Positions 22,373-33,178 are shown, numbered from the stretch's first letter. The stretch is DNA of 64,000 nt from Cutaneotrichosporon cavernicola (GCF_030864355.1 NC_083396.1:2480001-2544000), one strand, 5' to 3'. Translations and numbers: made by a program. The notes: generated from the sequence alone by a model not told the origin.

Positions 22373-25300
22373 CTAGAACAGAACAATGGTCGCGGTCGGT
22401 GGTGGTGGCAACGTGATCGGCAAACCAAGGCCCCGAGGGCGAAACAGCCCGGCCTTGGTTGGAAAGAAACTCACAGTGAAGCAAGGCGGTTTCTCCTGGC
22501 ACGGACGACCGGAGATCCTGTGCGTCTCTTACACCTCCTTCCCTACAGCACAGTACAGGTAACGGAGCCGGCGGGGCGATCAAGGGCAGCAACCGCAAGG
22601 CAGCGGGGCGTGGGGATGGGCGAGCGCGAGCGTGGGGATGGATGGGGATGGGGATGAGGGAAGACGAATAGGCTGCGACCTAGTCGGGGATGGATGGGAT
22701 TAGAGGGATTTCGGATGATGGAGTGTGTGAGCTTGGTGCGTGGATACGGCGGGTGTGTGGAACGGGATGCAAGGGCCGAAGTGTGGAATGCAAGCAACAA
22801 GTCGATGGTCGAGAAGAGAAAGCTGTTGACAGTGATCACTCTGTGTTTCGGGATGAGGACCAGTCGGAAATAGGGACCCTAGTAGGATACGTCCTCAAAG
22901 TAGTATGAGTCGAGCTGTGTTGAGGACAAGATTGTATTTTGGGGTATAGTAGGATAGTAGGTGGATGGAGCGATGGATGATGAGTGGTGGAATAGTGGCG
23001 GGAATGAGTGGGATGGGATGGTAGTGTGAATGAATCAAGACGGACACGGACTAGTGAATCAACTGAATCACTTGCCACTGGGTGGGCTTTGGCTTGCTAG
23101 GTTAGTTTACCACTCTCTAGCTAGTAGCCAGTTAGCCAGTCAAGACCTGAGGCATTCACCCTGGCTTGCCTGCCAGCTGCCAACTTTACTTGACGGCGCG
23201 TCCGTGGCGGCCCCTGTATCTCTCCTTGCCTATCTGGCCTCTTGAGGAGCAAGCGGGGCGCTCCATCAGCAGCTGAACAGTAAACGTACCATGGTCGTGC
23301 CGAGGCAAAGCAGCTAGCTGGCTGCAGGTACGGCCAACACGAGCATAGAGTATCAGGTGCTCATTGTTTTCCAGGCTGCAGGTAGAATACAGCAGGTCCC
23401 GGAAACTGACAGGTCCAAGTCCGGAGCACGGTCCAAGGAGTACGCAGTGCAAACAACGTGGGGGAGGGTAAAGGAGGCAAGCGGAAGGCAGGCAGGCAGA
23501 TGTAACAGGGCTCATCGTCATCCCAGGTCCGACTTGGTCCTTGCTGCCAATTACTGTTGGCTTGTTGGCTTGGAGTCTCCAGCTCTCTAGCCCGGATGAT
23601 GTGGTCACCGCACCTCCGCACTATATGCCCTGCACCCGTCGCTTCGCCACCATCTAATACCCTTGAACACGTCCTGGCGGCTGACGGTGAACTGGCAACG
23701 CCTGCCCGCAACGCCACACCAAGCCAGGCATTCCAAGGTCCCTCATCAAATGTTTCGAAGCAAAGTTTATCCATCGCATCAAGATGATCCTCGGCTCTGT
23801 CCTAGAGCCAATACCGTGATAATGGTAGGGAAGGCATTGGGAGGGCATTGGGAGGTTGAGATTGGGGTGGCGAAGGCGGTTAATAAATCTGGCGTTGCAG
23901 GTTATAGGCCTGGGCGCCACCCACAGGGATTCAAATGACAGGAATTAGGAGGACTTTGTGTTCTCAAGCCAAAGTTACCACTGTCAAATTAACCACTACT
24001 ATTGGTCTTTGCCGAGCCATGCCGGCCTATCATTTACTTCCCTGACCTTCAAGGCGGGGGGAGAAAAGCAAGGAACCCTCAACACCTTGCGCCACTCCAC
24101 AGGGTGAAAGCAGTCCTCCAGACCTTGTCGCCCTTGGTTTCTCCACAATTTTGACGCCGGACAAGCTTTGTCCCCGAACTGTGCCAGAACGACGAAGAGA
24201 AAGCGGAGGTGAGGGACGGCGGAGCTTTCGGGCTTCAAACGTCCCGCGTAGAACAATAGAAGTTGCTGTGTTGTCCACACAATGGCGGTACACCAAGTAA
24301 AACCTTTTGCAAGTGCGAACTGCAATGGCCCCGCACCAGACTCTTCCACGATCTGAACTCGGTCAGAACCGACGAGGCGTGCCAAGCGACATGCAGGGAT
24401 GCTCAAGCATGTGCCGGAATGTGACTGGCTGGCTAGTCGACATCTACGCCTTTGGCGCAGGGTGGCCCAATCCAAGGTCTCCTGTCCGTTATGTCATGCA
24501 GGGACTGGCGACCCAGAAGATGTATTATTGAAAAGGTGTGTAGCGGAGTCGGTTAGGTGGAACCAAGGCAGTGGTTACAGCTTGGCAGCGACCTTGGCCG
24601 AAGGGCGCAGGCAGGCAGTCATCAGGTTGATTCAGGCCGAACAAACCCACAATAACGTGGGTGGCCATGCAGGGCCACGAACCAGGATCACCGCGGCGCA
24701 GCCGCGCATACCGCCAAGCGCCTCACATGCCGCCGATATAATGCCTTGCTGCGCATGCTGTGGAGGAAAAAGTTTGCACAACCTGTAGTTGACTGTCGGG
24801 CGTGTCAAGGTGACGTTTGTTAGAATAGCAGTGGGCCCTGGCCCTGGTGCAACGAGCAAGCGCCACTGGGAAGGCAGCGTAGTGGGAGAAGATGGCATTG
24901 CTCGACACTGATGCCGCACGGTCACTGCAACGCGAGGTTGGTCCATGTAGCCGTGATATTTGCGCCGAGGAGGATGACAGCATCGCATAGATTGTGCAGA
25001 TCCACGATGATCGACAGATTGCCCTCTTGCAGATTGCCCTCTTGCTGAATGGTCCGAGATCGGAAATGAGGCACTGAGGGACTATGAGGGACTATTGACA
25101 ACTGGTTTTCCATTTAACAGCCTTGGTGTTTGTATCGTAATACATTACATTACACCATGGTTGACCACATGACTGGCCCTACAGACTTGTTTCAGTACGC
25201 ACGGAACAACCGTCTTATGCGTAGCAATTAGCCGGAGCCCCGCCGCGGTTGGCGCTGCTTGTATCTGCGGCGAGAGACAAGCATACTGCGAGACAATAGG

Positions 25301-25544
25301 CCATGCAGCCAAGCTACAGTCCATTGTCAAGTGTAGCAACAGATGGGGGATGAGGCGTCTGTCATTCCATTGCGTTCAATGGTCCGATATTAGTGGAGCC
25401 TTTTTATCCATCGTTGTGTATCGAATTTGATGAGGATATCTCTGATGCAAGTTTCGGTGCCACTGTGGAGGAAGCTAATGGAGTGGGGCAGGTTTCTGCG
25501 GTAGGAATCTGAAGTGGGGCAGGAGGACACATGGCAAGGACGGA

Positions 25545-25612
25545 TGAAGAATCGAACGCGGGACCTCAAGACTTTTGCACCGAGGAGTTTGAAACTACCT
25601 CACCATTGGCTA
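25545..25612 (-). other. Degenerate tRNA-like (SINE-like) segment
   Basis: On the minus strand a B-box-like word (CGTTCGATTC, around 25551-25560) lies about 45-50 bases downstream of an A-box-like word (TAGCCAATGG, around 25603-25612). I could not build a cloverleaf: the T stem does not pair and no acceptor stem closes. It may be a tRNA relic, the head of a tRNA-derived short element, or chance. It sits directly beside an 18-bp inverted repeat. Confidence 0.25.
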
Positions 25613-25614
25613 GT

Positions 25615-25661
25615 TGGGGTGTGGTGTGGTGGGGCTGAGGGGACCACCACACCACACCCCA
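25615..25661. repeat. Perfect 18-bp inverted repeat, 11-nt loop
   Basis: The arms 25615-25632 (G/T-rich) and 25644-25661 (C/A-rich) are exact reverse complements around an 11-base spacer. Purine/pyrimidine asymmetry within each arm is strong. It abuts the tRNA-like segment at 25545-25612. Confidence 0.85.
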
Positions 25662-26220
25662 TGTTCCTGCTGCAACCTATGGCCTACCCGACACCCGACT
25701 TGATCCTCAACTCGACACTTGTTAGGTAGGGAATCGCGGAATGCGCAATGCAGATGATGCTAAGTTTCCGAGCAGCGATGCAGGGTTTGATAGTAGAGGA
25801 CATGATTGGCGGATAACATACCGGCCCGGTTTAAGCGTCATATGACGACACGTGATCTGGGACCAGACTCGGGTGCAATGGTCAGGTGAGTGGCCGAGAC
25901 TCGAAGGAATCTCTAACGAGTTGCGTCACAACTGCGAAATCATGTGCCACTCTAGAGGCGAGCGGCTCTTTCGGATACCACCTTGGAGCTTGGAGCTTGA
26001 GCGTGGAGCTTGCAGTACTGGGGCCTCGGAATGCATTCGCAAAAGCTTCATACCACTCTCTCTCCGCTATATTACTGCTCAGGCTTCCTCGCCACCCCTA
26101 TGCTAGTTAAGGCCGGGTGGGACCCCACCCCGCATCTCCATCTCCGACCTCTTCAGAAAGTAAATCCTCTCCACTGTACGCGTTCAATTTTCTCTCTCAA
26201 GCGAACAAGACCCAGCCATA

Positions 26221-27219
26221 ATGTCACCACCTGAGCGACGCTCGTCGATCGACGCGACCATGTTCCCGACGATCATGGACACGATCATCAGCCATGCCGA
26301 TCGGCCTACGCGGTTCGCAGTCCGCGCCACCTCCAAGGAGCACCGGGACCGCGTCGATGCCGCTCTTTGCGCCCACCTCTCTCTCTTCGCTGACGGGCGT
26401 ATCTCTCTCACCATGTCGGACGGACAGACTGTACCTTGCGTTCGCGCCGTTGCGCCGGGGGGCGAACGCGTCCCCGGTCTCAAGTGGAGCGCGTATGAGG
26501 CAGAGGAGAGGGAGCGATTCCTAGCCCTGTTAAGGCACACACGCGTTCTTGAGCTCGAGGGCCGCGCTGGGCTTCATTCCGTCGGCCACTTCCTCACTGG
26601 CGTGAGGACGGTACGTTGTCGCAGTGGACGGGAGAGCCACCATCCCCTCCCGTTTGCTTATTCAACCCTCGAGAGCGAGATCACGCTGCAGTGCCAACCG
26701 GATATCGGCATTGGGGGGATGCGGTGGCGCCAGCCGCCAGTTGCAGAGGCCGCACTCGCTCCGTCGCTTGGTAACAGCCATGTATGGCGCGTGACAGTCC
26801 GGTTCGACCCCGAGGAGCCAGGGCTTAGTGGCGCGCGTATTGGTCTTCGGGCACCGACGAGCGTGCGGCACGTAATGCTCGATTTCCGGCCGCTGGAGCC
26901 AGGAGAGCTTCGCCGCTCGCGTGACGCGGCGCACGAACCTCGAGAGCTCGGCATGCTCGCTGATGTCATCGCTATGGCCGCCCACTGTATCGACCGAGCA
27001 CACTTTACCATTGCCCTCGATGCACGCAGGTTTGACCCTGCGTGGGTCAGCTGGCCGCGCGACGAGATGGCGGCCGGGGAACTCAAGGGCGCAGTGTACC
27101 GCGCGGTCCGGCGGGTGGCAAGTGACGTGATTGGGGACCCGGACGGGATCGAGGCCGCCATGCGTCGGTTCCGGTTTGAGAGCGAGCTCGCGGACCATGA
27201 GCCCAAGGCAATGCTCTAG
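26221..27219 (+). CDS. F-box-like protein, member 1 of a local paralogue cluster
   Basis: A single-exon ORF of 332 aa. The N-terminus has an F-box-like pattern (MFPTIMDTIISHADRPTRF ... RATSKEHRDRVDAAL), in which a short Phe-Pro start and two amphipathic helices would contact Skp1. The rest lacks clear LRR or WD repeats but shares its layout with the two ORFs at 27520-28539 and 30253-31386: an F-box-like head, a HVxL-type strand, then a segment reading THTRVLELEG or similar. By analogy these may be substrate adaptors of SCF ubiquitin ligases, but the F-box match is weak and the target is unknown. The start follows a pyrimidine-rich stretch directly. Confidence 0.72.
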   Translation: MSPPERRSSIDATMFPTIMDTIISHADRPTRFAVRATSKEHRDRVDAALCAHLSLFADGRISLTMSDGQTVPCVRAVAPGGERVPGLKWSAYEAEERERFLALLRHTRVLELEGRAGLHSVGHFLTGVRTVRCRSGRESHHPLPFAYSTLESEITLQCQPDIGIGGMRWRQPPVAEAALAPSLGNSHVWRVTVRFDPEEPGLSGARIGLRAPTSVRHVMLDFRPLEPGELRRSRDAAHEPRELGMLADVIAMAAHCIDRAHFTIALDARRFDPAWVSWPRDEMAAGELKGAVYRAVRRVASDVIGDPDGIEAAMRRFRFESELADHEPKAML

Positions 27220-27519
27220 CGGGCCAAATCCGCTGTGGGCGCGAAAGGGAAGTGACGGCCGACGCAGTGGATCCCGAACCGAAGCCGACGGGCGCAATGT
27301 TACTTGCGATCAGATCTGAGATGAGCGCCCTGCGCGCGTTCCTGCGAGGTTGTCCAAGTAGACACAAGACACAAGATGACCGCAGAGTGGTAGAGTATCG
27401 ACAGAATCAGAATCAATTCAAGCTCAAGGTGTAGAAACGCAAACTGAACCGAGTTGTAAAGCGTAGAAAACCCATCTAACCCATCTCTCGTTGTATAGAA
27501 TTAAATGCAATTGATTGCT
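27220..27519. other. Short tail-to-tail spacer in the F-box-like cluster
   Basis: 300 bases between convergent stops at 27219 (+) and 27520 (-). The region is A/T-richer than its surroundings, as expected for terminators. No gene is seen. Confidence 0.4.
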
Positions 27520-28539
27520 CTAGTACAGCTGCAGAGGCCGCGTCTCGGCCTCGTACGCCCTCGCTCCAACCAATGCCTCATACTCGGCATGTGAGAGAAA
27601 CTGGACTGGCGGAGCCATGTCCTCTCTCGGGCCGTCCATATCCCTGCGAGCAAGCACGAGTTTCCTTTCAAACACCTGGGCGGCCTCGGCGGTGGAAGTT
27701 GGTCCACAGAGACTCGTGATAAACTCCTCGACCCCAACGAGAGTCAACCTCCCGCCTTGAAGACGACGGACGCCCTCAAACTCGGCAGCGAGCTCGTACA
27801 GCAGCGTATGGACTGTTCTGCGCTGGGATGCGGCCAGTCCCTGTGTTGGGACGGAAGGGATGGCTGGCTCGTGACGCCCCGTGAAGATGAGGATGTAGGA
27901 GGGTGAGCGTGCGGGTTGGACGTTTTGACCGGCACTTTCAATTGCAGGTATAGTCACGCTCGCTAGGCTCGCTGATGCGAGGATCCGTTCACAGCTCGGT
28001 GCGGGCCCGTACAGCTCACACAGGCGGCGGTCGACATGGTATCGCAGGTTCACGACGTATCGCTCCAGGTCAGGGGGCGGTTCGAAGTAAAAGGTCCGAC
28101 CGCGCCAGTGCGAGCCCATGTACACTGCGTACTCCTGCACATATGTCTGTGGGGACGGGCCGACGAGGCTGTGATACTCGGCCCGCCGGGTTGGGATGGT
28201 TCCTAGTACGTCTAGGAGGGGAGCGGTGGCAGTGTTGCAGGGGATAGAGGTGTGTATGTCGACCACTTTGGCCTGGGCCAGCAGGGTGACGAGGCGAGTT
28301 TCCCCTTCGGAAGAAGAAGATGCAGATGCCCAGGGCCTAACAGGCAGAGCGCCCTCGACCGAGCGGATCGAGTATCCCCGCCCATCGGGTGAAGGGGCAA
28401 GGACGACATGCTGGAAGAGTTGCGATTCTGCCAGCGCCTTGGCCCTCCGGCTCACCAGGCGGAGGGAGAGGAGGGTGGCGTGATCGAGGCGCTTGAGCGC
28501 GTTCTCAACGATGTGAGGGAAATAGGCGTGGTCGAGCAT
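27520..28539 (-). CDS. F-box-like protein, member 2 of the cluster
   Basis: A single-exon ORF of 339 aa starting MLDHAYFPHIVENALKRLDH, followed by LLSLRLVSRRAKALAESQLF, a typical F-box-like two-helix start. A strand reading QHVVLAP then parallels SHVLLLE in the third paralogue, and LLAQAKVVDIH parallels RLAHARVVDYY there. The middle is variable. The C-terminal part has FLSHAEYEALVG, matching FLSLDEYCLRVG in the third paralogue, and both proteins end in LY. These shared landmarks support common descent. Specific function is unknown; a role as SCF adaptor is an inference from the F-box-like head only. Confidence 0.75.
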   Translation of the reverse strand: MLDHAYFPHIVENALKRLDHATLLSLRLVSRRAKALAESQLFQHVVLAPSPDGRGYSIRSVEGALPVRPWASASSSSEGETRLVTLLAQAKVVDIHTSIPCNTATAPLLDVLGTIPTRRAEYHSLVGPSPQTYVQEYAVYMGSHWRGRTFYFEPPPDLERYVVNLRYHVDRRLCELYGPAPSCERILASASLASVTIPAIESAGQNVQPARSPSYILIFTGRHEPAIPSVPTQGLAASQRRTVHTLLYELAAEFEGVRRLQGGRLTLVGVEEFITSLCGPTSTAEAAQVFERKLVLARRDMDGPREDMAPPVQFLSHAEYEALVGARAYEAETRPLQLY

Positions 28540-28809
28540 GGTGAGCTGAGGGTCAGAACCTGCTCAGACCTCGCCGCGATCACTCACCTTGTCAACTTGC
28601 TATCCCCGTCCCAGCTCGAAGAGATGAAGATGCAAAGGCAAAAAGATGAGGCGACGCATGCTCGGATCGCTGTACAAAATCTAGAGATCTTTGGTGGACG
28701 TCAGTGCTCCATCTTCAGGCACCGAATGCTCATCTGACAAGACAACAGGGGGGGAGATAACAAAGATCGGAAACAGATCCGCTCCACTGGAATTCTGTAA
28801 TGACGGAAT

Positions 28810-29673
28810 GCATTAACGCAATTGGAACACGGCCCGGCGGGCAGGGTCGTTGAACCTGCCTTCTTGTTGGCCGGGAACGAGTGCGCGCTCCAAGCCCGAA
28901 GACCGGCCCGGCCTGTTCGGGTCGAGGTTGTGCCCAAAGGTCGTCCATTAGTCCATCATGTTCTCGCTCAGGCGCGTGTCGGCAAAGCTCCAGAACAGGA
29001 GGAACGGCTTGACCACCCTCCACATGCACATGAACGCGATCTCGCAAGCGTGGCCCGAGCCCAGGAAGCCTGGGCCGACGAGAATGACGCCCACGAAGTG
29101 GTACGTCCAAGTCTTGGTCCACCCGGCCTGGTTGACCTTGCGGAGCATGTCGCGGCGGCGGGCGGCGAACATGAGGTCGGTGCCGATCGGCGCAGCCTGC
29201 TTGAACAGCGGGGAGAGGAGGAACGTGTTGGAGCCCATGCCAAAGGGCGCCCCGAGCTCGGGCTTGTTCGGGTATTTCTCGAGGATGGCGCTGAATGTCG
29301 AGGTCGCCACCGAATGAGGCCATGTTCTCGCGCACCCACTTGAGAGCCACCTGCTGGTCTCTAATACCGTTGTTGGCCAACCCTGCGAGGTCAGGGCCCG
29401 CGGGGAGGCAGTCCTCGGAACGGCCGTTGGCGCCGTCGAGTGGTGACGAGCTCTGCATGCATGAGGGGGCAAACTTGCGCGCCTGGATGCCGCCGGTGAA
29501 GACCGCCATTGACAATTACCATGATGGGGTTGAGGACGAGGGCGAGGAGACCGAGGAGGTGCATCCCGTTCTGCCGTTCGACGGGGGCGGCGAGGGCGAC
29601 AACCGCCAGAGTGAAGAGGATATGCCACCGCAACAGCATTGTGAGTGTGTGGACATTTTGCCACAACTGACAA
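28810..29673 (-). pseudogene. Decayed type-B carboxylesterase/lipase gene
   Basis: Fragments of one carboxylesterase lie in order in different frames. A signal-peptide-like start (MLLRWHILFTLAVVALAAP) lies near 29646. Next comes SSSPLDGANGRSEDCLPAGP and GLANNGIRDQQVALKWVREN followed by ASFGGD, near 29470-29300. After a frame change come ILEKYPNKPELG and WTYHFVGVILVGPGFLGSGH with the C-terminal His region. An in-frame TAA then interrupts SENMMD-stop-WTTFGHNLDPNRPG. The segment that should hold the nucleophile elbow (GESAGG) between ASFGGD and the frame change is missing, so the catalytic Ser is gone. Deletion, frameshift and stop together make this a pseudogene. It lies between two F-box-like paralogues. 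Confidence 0.82.
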
Positions 29674-30252
29674 CTGTCATCCAAGTCTTATAGCGTTCAC
29701 GAACGATGGGTCTAGGCCGTGTTTACGGAGGCCCGGGGCCTAGACTTGGAGCATTGAGTTGGATCCGGTACATGCTTGCCCCACAATGTCGAGTGAATGT
29801 GGACCTGGATTGTCAGATGATGCAGGAACCCAGGTGCAGAACCCAGGTAGACGCGTACAAGACTGTTTCACTAGAACTTGGTTGCGGGAATGAGGCTGGG
29901 CGGTCGCGGTCGCCGCCGATGTATTTGTAAATGGCGGCGTCGGTGTCAATAACAATCGATATCCGCCGACATCCATATCCTGCATTCCTTCCAGCTGGTC
30001 CCCTTCCGTTTGCATTTGTTAGTGGGCGGAATTAACGGTGAGTCCCTGGTTCCGCACGTATTAGTCACCGCGACTCACCTCCAGCCAACGAGCACAATAT
30101 TGTATGGTACATATAAACTGCTATGCTACATCAGACAACGGCCAACAAGGCCGCGCGATTTGAGAGTGGTGCGAAAAGCGGTGCGAGGTGCAAGGTGCGA
30201 GGAGTGACCGAAAAATGACGACGTGACGACGTGGCGCGCGCACAGGCTCAAT
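29674..30252. other. Intergenic region within the cluster
   Basis: No protein gene can be supported. Small ORFs of 65-90 codons have no recognisable features. The stretch separates the esterase relic from the stop of the third F-box-like gene. Confidence 0.4.
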
Positions 30253-31386
30253 CTAATACAGGAGACAGCTGCGGATGAGAGAACGAGCAGCAGTGCGAAC
30301 GAGCTTCTCCCACTCGTTTCGCTGGCTCTTGCTCATGCGCTGGTCCTCCCATTCGTCGTCGTCGCTCAGGTCAGGCGTCTCGGGCGGGCTCGGCGGCGGC
30401 CCAGGACGCGACGTGGCGAGTTTGAACGCCTCGTTGCCCACACGGAGGCAGTACTCGTCCAGCGAGAGGAAGATCAGAGTGGGGTCCTGCGCGGTTGGAG
30501 GCACGTGCACCAGGACTGCGTCGGCAAAATCGCGCCAAACGTCGTCCACGTCCATGTCAGCAGGCAGGCCCACGAGAGTGTGGGGAATGGCTTCGAGCCC
30601 GACCAGTGTGATGGGCGTGTGCACCTCAGCGAGCTGGCGGATGAGCGGACGGAGAAAACCCCATCGAGGAAGGGGCGCAGGAGAGTTCTGAAGGCTCATG
30701 CGGCGGGGGGACCAGCATGATCCGCGGCTCCAGCAGCGCGAGGGGATGCGTGAGAACTCCTCCTGTGCAAACACGACGGTGAGCGAGTCGAGGGTCGGGA
30801 GCGAGAGGGTGTAACTCGCCTCAGTGAGGCGGTGGTGCCGTGCGTCAAAGCGCACGCACACGGTGAGATCGCGGACGGATGAAGGCACATGCTCCACGCT
30901 GCCTGATGGCGTGTCGTCGTCAGAGTCGTACCCGTCCTCCTGCGCATCGTCGTATCCGAGCTGCAGCGTGTCCATCAGAGTGTGAGGTGACAGTCCGCGG
31001 CCGCCTCGCAGTCGCCGCGCGGTGTGTGCATGACCCAGCGCAGCCGCGAGAACTGGGTCCTTGGAGAGGTCGACGTTGTCGTAGTAGTCCACTACACGTG
31101 CGTGGGCGAGCCGCGACACCCACACATCACGCTCCGCAGGAGTGACCTTGAGCTCCCACTGAACGCCGGGAAGGCGGTGGCCCTGCGCATCGCGCACCTC
31201 GAGGTCGCCGTCGAGCTCGAGGAGGAGCACGTGCGAGAAAATGCGCGCGTCCGCCGCCTCCCGAAATTGCCGGGATACGGCGCGCAGCGCCCGGAGGTCG
31301 GCAAGCGCGGCCGAGGCGACGAGTGAGGCAGCGAGGGCTGTGTGGGCTGTGTGGGCCGTAGGTTGCATGGAAGGAAGGCGAGGCAA
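30253..31386 (-). CDS. F-box-like protein, member 3 of the cluster
   Basis: A single-exon ORF of 377 aa. The N-terminal ALAASLVASAALADLRALRA followed by VSRQFREAADARIF is a degenerate F-box-like helix pair. SHVLLLELDGD and RLAHARVVDYYDN follow, matching positions in the paralogue at 27520-28539. An acidic linker (DSDDDTPSG) sits in the middle, a shared FLSLDEYCLRVGNEAF element near the C-terminus, and the end is LLY. Met at 31368 is an alternative start. Unlike the two siblings it carries an extra acidic/Pro patch (PPPSPPETPDLSDDDEWED) before its end. Function unknown; SCF adaptor role is only inferred. Confidence 0.72.
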   Translation of the reverse strand: MPRLPSMQPTAHTAHTALAASLVASAALADLRALRAVSRQFREAADARIFSHVLLLELDGDLEVRDAQGHRLPGVQWELKVTPAERDVWVSRLAHARVVDYYDNVDLSKDPVLAAALGHAHTARRLRGGRGLSPHTLMDTLQLGYDDAQEDGYDSDDDTPSGSVEHVPSSVRDLTVCVRFDARHHRLTEASYTLSLPTLDSLTVVFAQEEFSRIPSRCWSRGSCWSPRRMSLQNSPAPLPRWGFLRPLIRQLAEVHTPITLVGLEAIPHTLVGLPADMDVDDVWRDFADAVLVHVPPTAQDPTLIFLSLDEYCLRVGNEAFKLATSRPGPPPSPPETPDLSDDDEWEDQRMSKSQRNEWEKLVRTAARSLIRSCLLY

Positions 31387-33178
31387 GGGGGCAAAGGGCG
31401 TCGTTGTTTGGACTGGGTTGTGTATGTGTGAAAGTGTGTGTGTGGTGGCGGCTTGTTATGGATATCGAAGGGGTCAAGGTTGTCACTGATGAATAGAGTA
31501 GATTGCTGAAGTGTGGAGTGGATGATCAAACGTGCAAACGTGCGTGAATAGGTTGTGGAGTGTAGAGGGTGGGTCGTGTGGGGCTCGTTGGGGTTGATGA
31601 TGATAAAGTGGTGTTGACAAAAGAGCAGTCAAGGTCGGGTGGAATGAGGTAAAGAGTTACTCCGAGTCACAACACGGTTAACACGGCCCAGGGGGGGGGG
31701 GGGGAAGGAAGGAAGGAAGGAAGGAAGGGGGGGGGGGGGTCGGGAAGAGGTGGGGGCCACGAATCCAAACTCACAGCCAGATACGGTGCCTCGTGCCTGA
31801 TACGGTTGCTCCAACATGTTGTGCCTAGAGTGTCAAACGTGTTCCCGCGGGCTCGGGTATGATATTGCTTATCACCAACAGCCTTGACTTGGACCAGGAT
31901 AAGACGATAACGTGCTGCTAGTGGAGAGGAATGTCTGGCTACTTGATGAAATGACAACGCAATTATTGTTCTCGTGTTGGATGTAAGTAGCTAGCCAAAT
32001 GTGCGCACAAAGGGACTGAAACGGGGAAGACTGTGTTGTGCCGTGCCTGTTGAGCCCGATACGAGGTCCAATTTACCCCTGTACCTTTGGGATGAATGTC
32101 GGCCAATGTAACCGGGTGACGGTGTCATTGACATTGACCGAGTGTGCCCGATAGGACTGATACAACGTGCGATTGCGTGTGAATCCACTGAATCTACAGT
32201 GGATCAGTGGACCAAGCCTGGTTTGGCCTACAAACCATCCCCCCGCCTCCATCGCACTGCACCGGGTGGCAGCTACCCCTGGAACATGGCTTGTCTCATC
32301 TCGCTCGTGGCTCACCGCCTTATCTACAGCCTCACCATATCTCCATAAAGCATCATGACAAGACAACGCCGCTCTCGCTAGCAACAGCAGCCCTCTGAAT
32401 CCCAACGTACACACTACGTGTTTGCACCGACCATGGCGCTCGCACGTGTAGCGTGCCTGTCGATCTCAGTTGACCCGTTGGACTACAGGGAACCTGAGTA
32501 GGATGAAGATGATCCTCTCATGCCCACCGTGTCGTCCCCCAAGCGCATCTAATACTTGACGCGCATACTGGCAGCGGGAACATCGTATGAGTTTGATTGA
32601 GTTGCTTGGTGGAGTTGTCAAGTCAGACCTTATCATTAGCCCAGCAGTCAGCCGCTTGGATTAGTTTCCAACTGTAATGCTTGAAGAGTGATGGAGTGGG
32701 GCAGCTGGGAGCCCATTCAGGATTGACCCATATACACCACGTGTCTTTGAGGGTCACTGACTGTGGGATAGCCTGAAGGAGATTGAGAGTGGGGCAGGTT
32801 GAAATTACCTTTAGACTAGAACTAATGAACAATGCCAAGTCGTCTTGGCAGGCTGGTGAAGGAGGCCAAGTGTACCATCTCACTGATCACTGAGGCTCTT
32901 CAGACGTGTTCGTACTCCCTTATCGTTGAGGACAGTCGGCAAGTTATAGCAGCGGATAGCCAGGTTCAGGCCGAGAAGAGTAATTCGGCATTCGTACACT
33001 GTCAGTGTCATGTCTGTTGCATCCGTCAACCAGCTCGTCAGTGCATACGCCGAGGTCAACAAGGACTAGTTCCGCTTCTGTCGCGCTTCATGTATGCAGA
33101 ATCGCTTGGGCGCGTCTCAATAGCTGCCCACGCAGCGCTACCACACTGCCGATCCATACATTGCAAACTCTACCCACT
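31387..33178. other. Gene-poor region with G-rich microsatellite
   Basis: About 1.8 kb between the third F-box-like start (31386, -) and the proteasome gene stop (33179, -). It holds a striking purine block at 31691-31739. ORFs here are short and not protein-like. The word GGAGTGGGGCAG occurs at 32693-32704 and a related GAGTGGGGCAGG near 32790; the same word recurs near 25482, hinting at a dispersed repeat, but the similarity is too short to define one. Confidence 0.4.
31691..31739 (+). repeat. G14-(AAGG)5-AA-G13 purine block
   Basis: A run of 14 G, five AAGG units plus AA, and 13 G gives 49 consecutive purines. Such sequence can form G-quadruplex or triplex DNA and is prone to length change and sequencing error, so the exact G counts are uncertain. 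Confidence 0.9.

Larger units (their letters stand above)
20894..26220. other. 5.3 kb gene-poor region
   Basis: From 20900 to about 23030 the + strand is G-rich; the HMG-sense strand is correspondingly C/T-rich, suggesting an unusually long promoter or leader for that regulator. From 23100 to 26200 I find no supportable protein gene. It includes a 12-bp tandem repeat (22325-22372), a degenerate tRNA-like segment (25545-25612) and a perfect 18-bp inverted repeat (25615-25661). Confidence 0.45.

Noticed and set aside
22113..22376. 87-codon + ORF ending in AKSP/PKSP repeats, resembling a histone H1-like tail
   Set aside because: The similarity comes only from the 12-bp tandem repeat; the rest of the ORF has no protein-like features and lies in the G-rich leader region.
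25482..32704. Dispersed repeat family based on the word GGAGTGGGGCAG near 25482 and 32693
   Set aside because: Shared sequence is only about 12 bases in this window; too short to define an element without genome-wide search.
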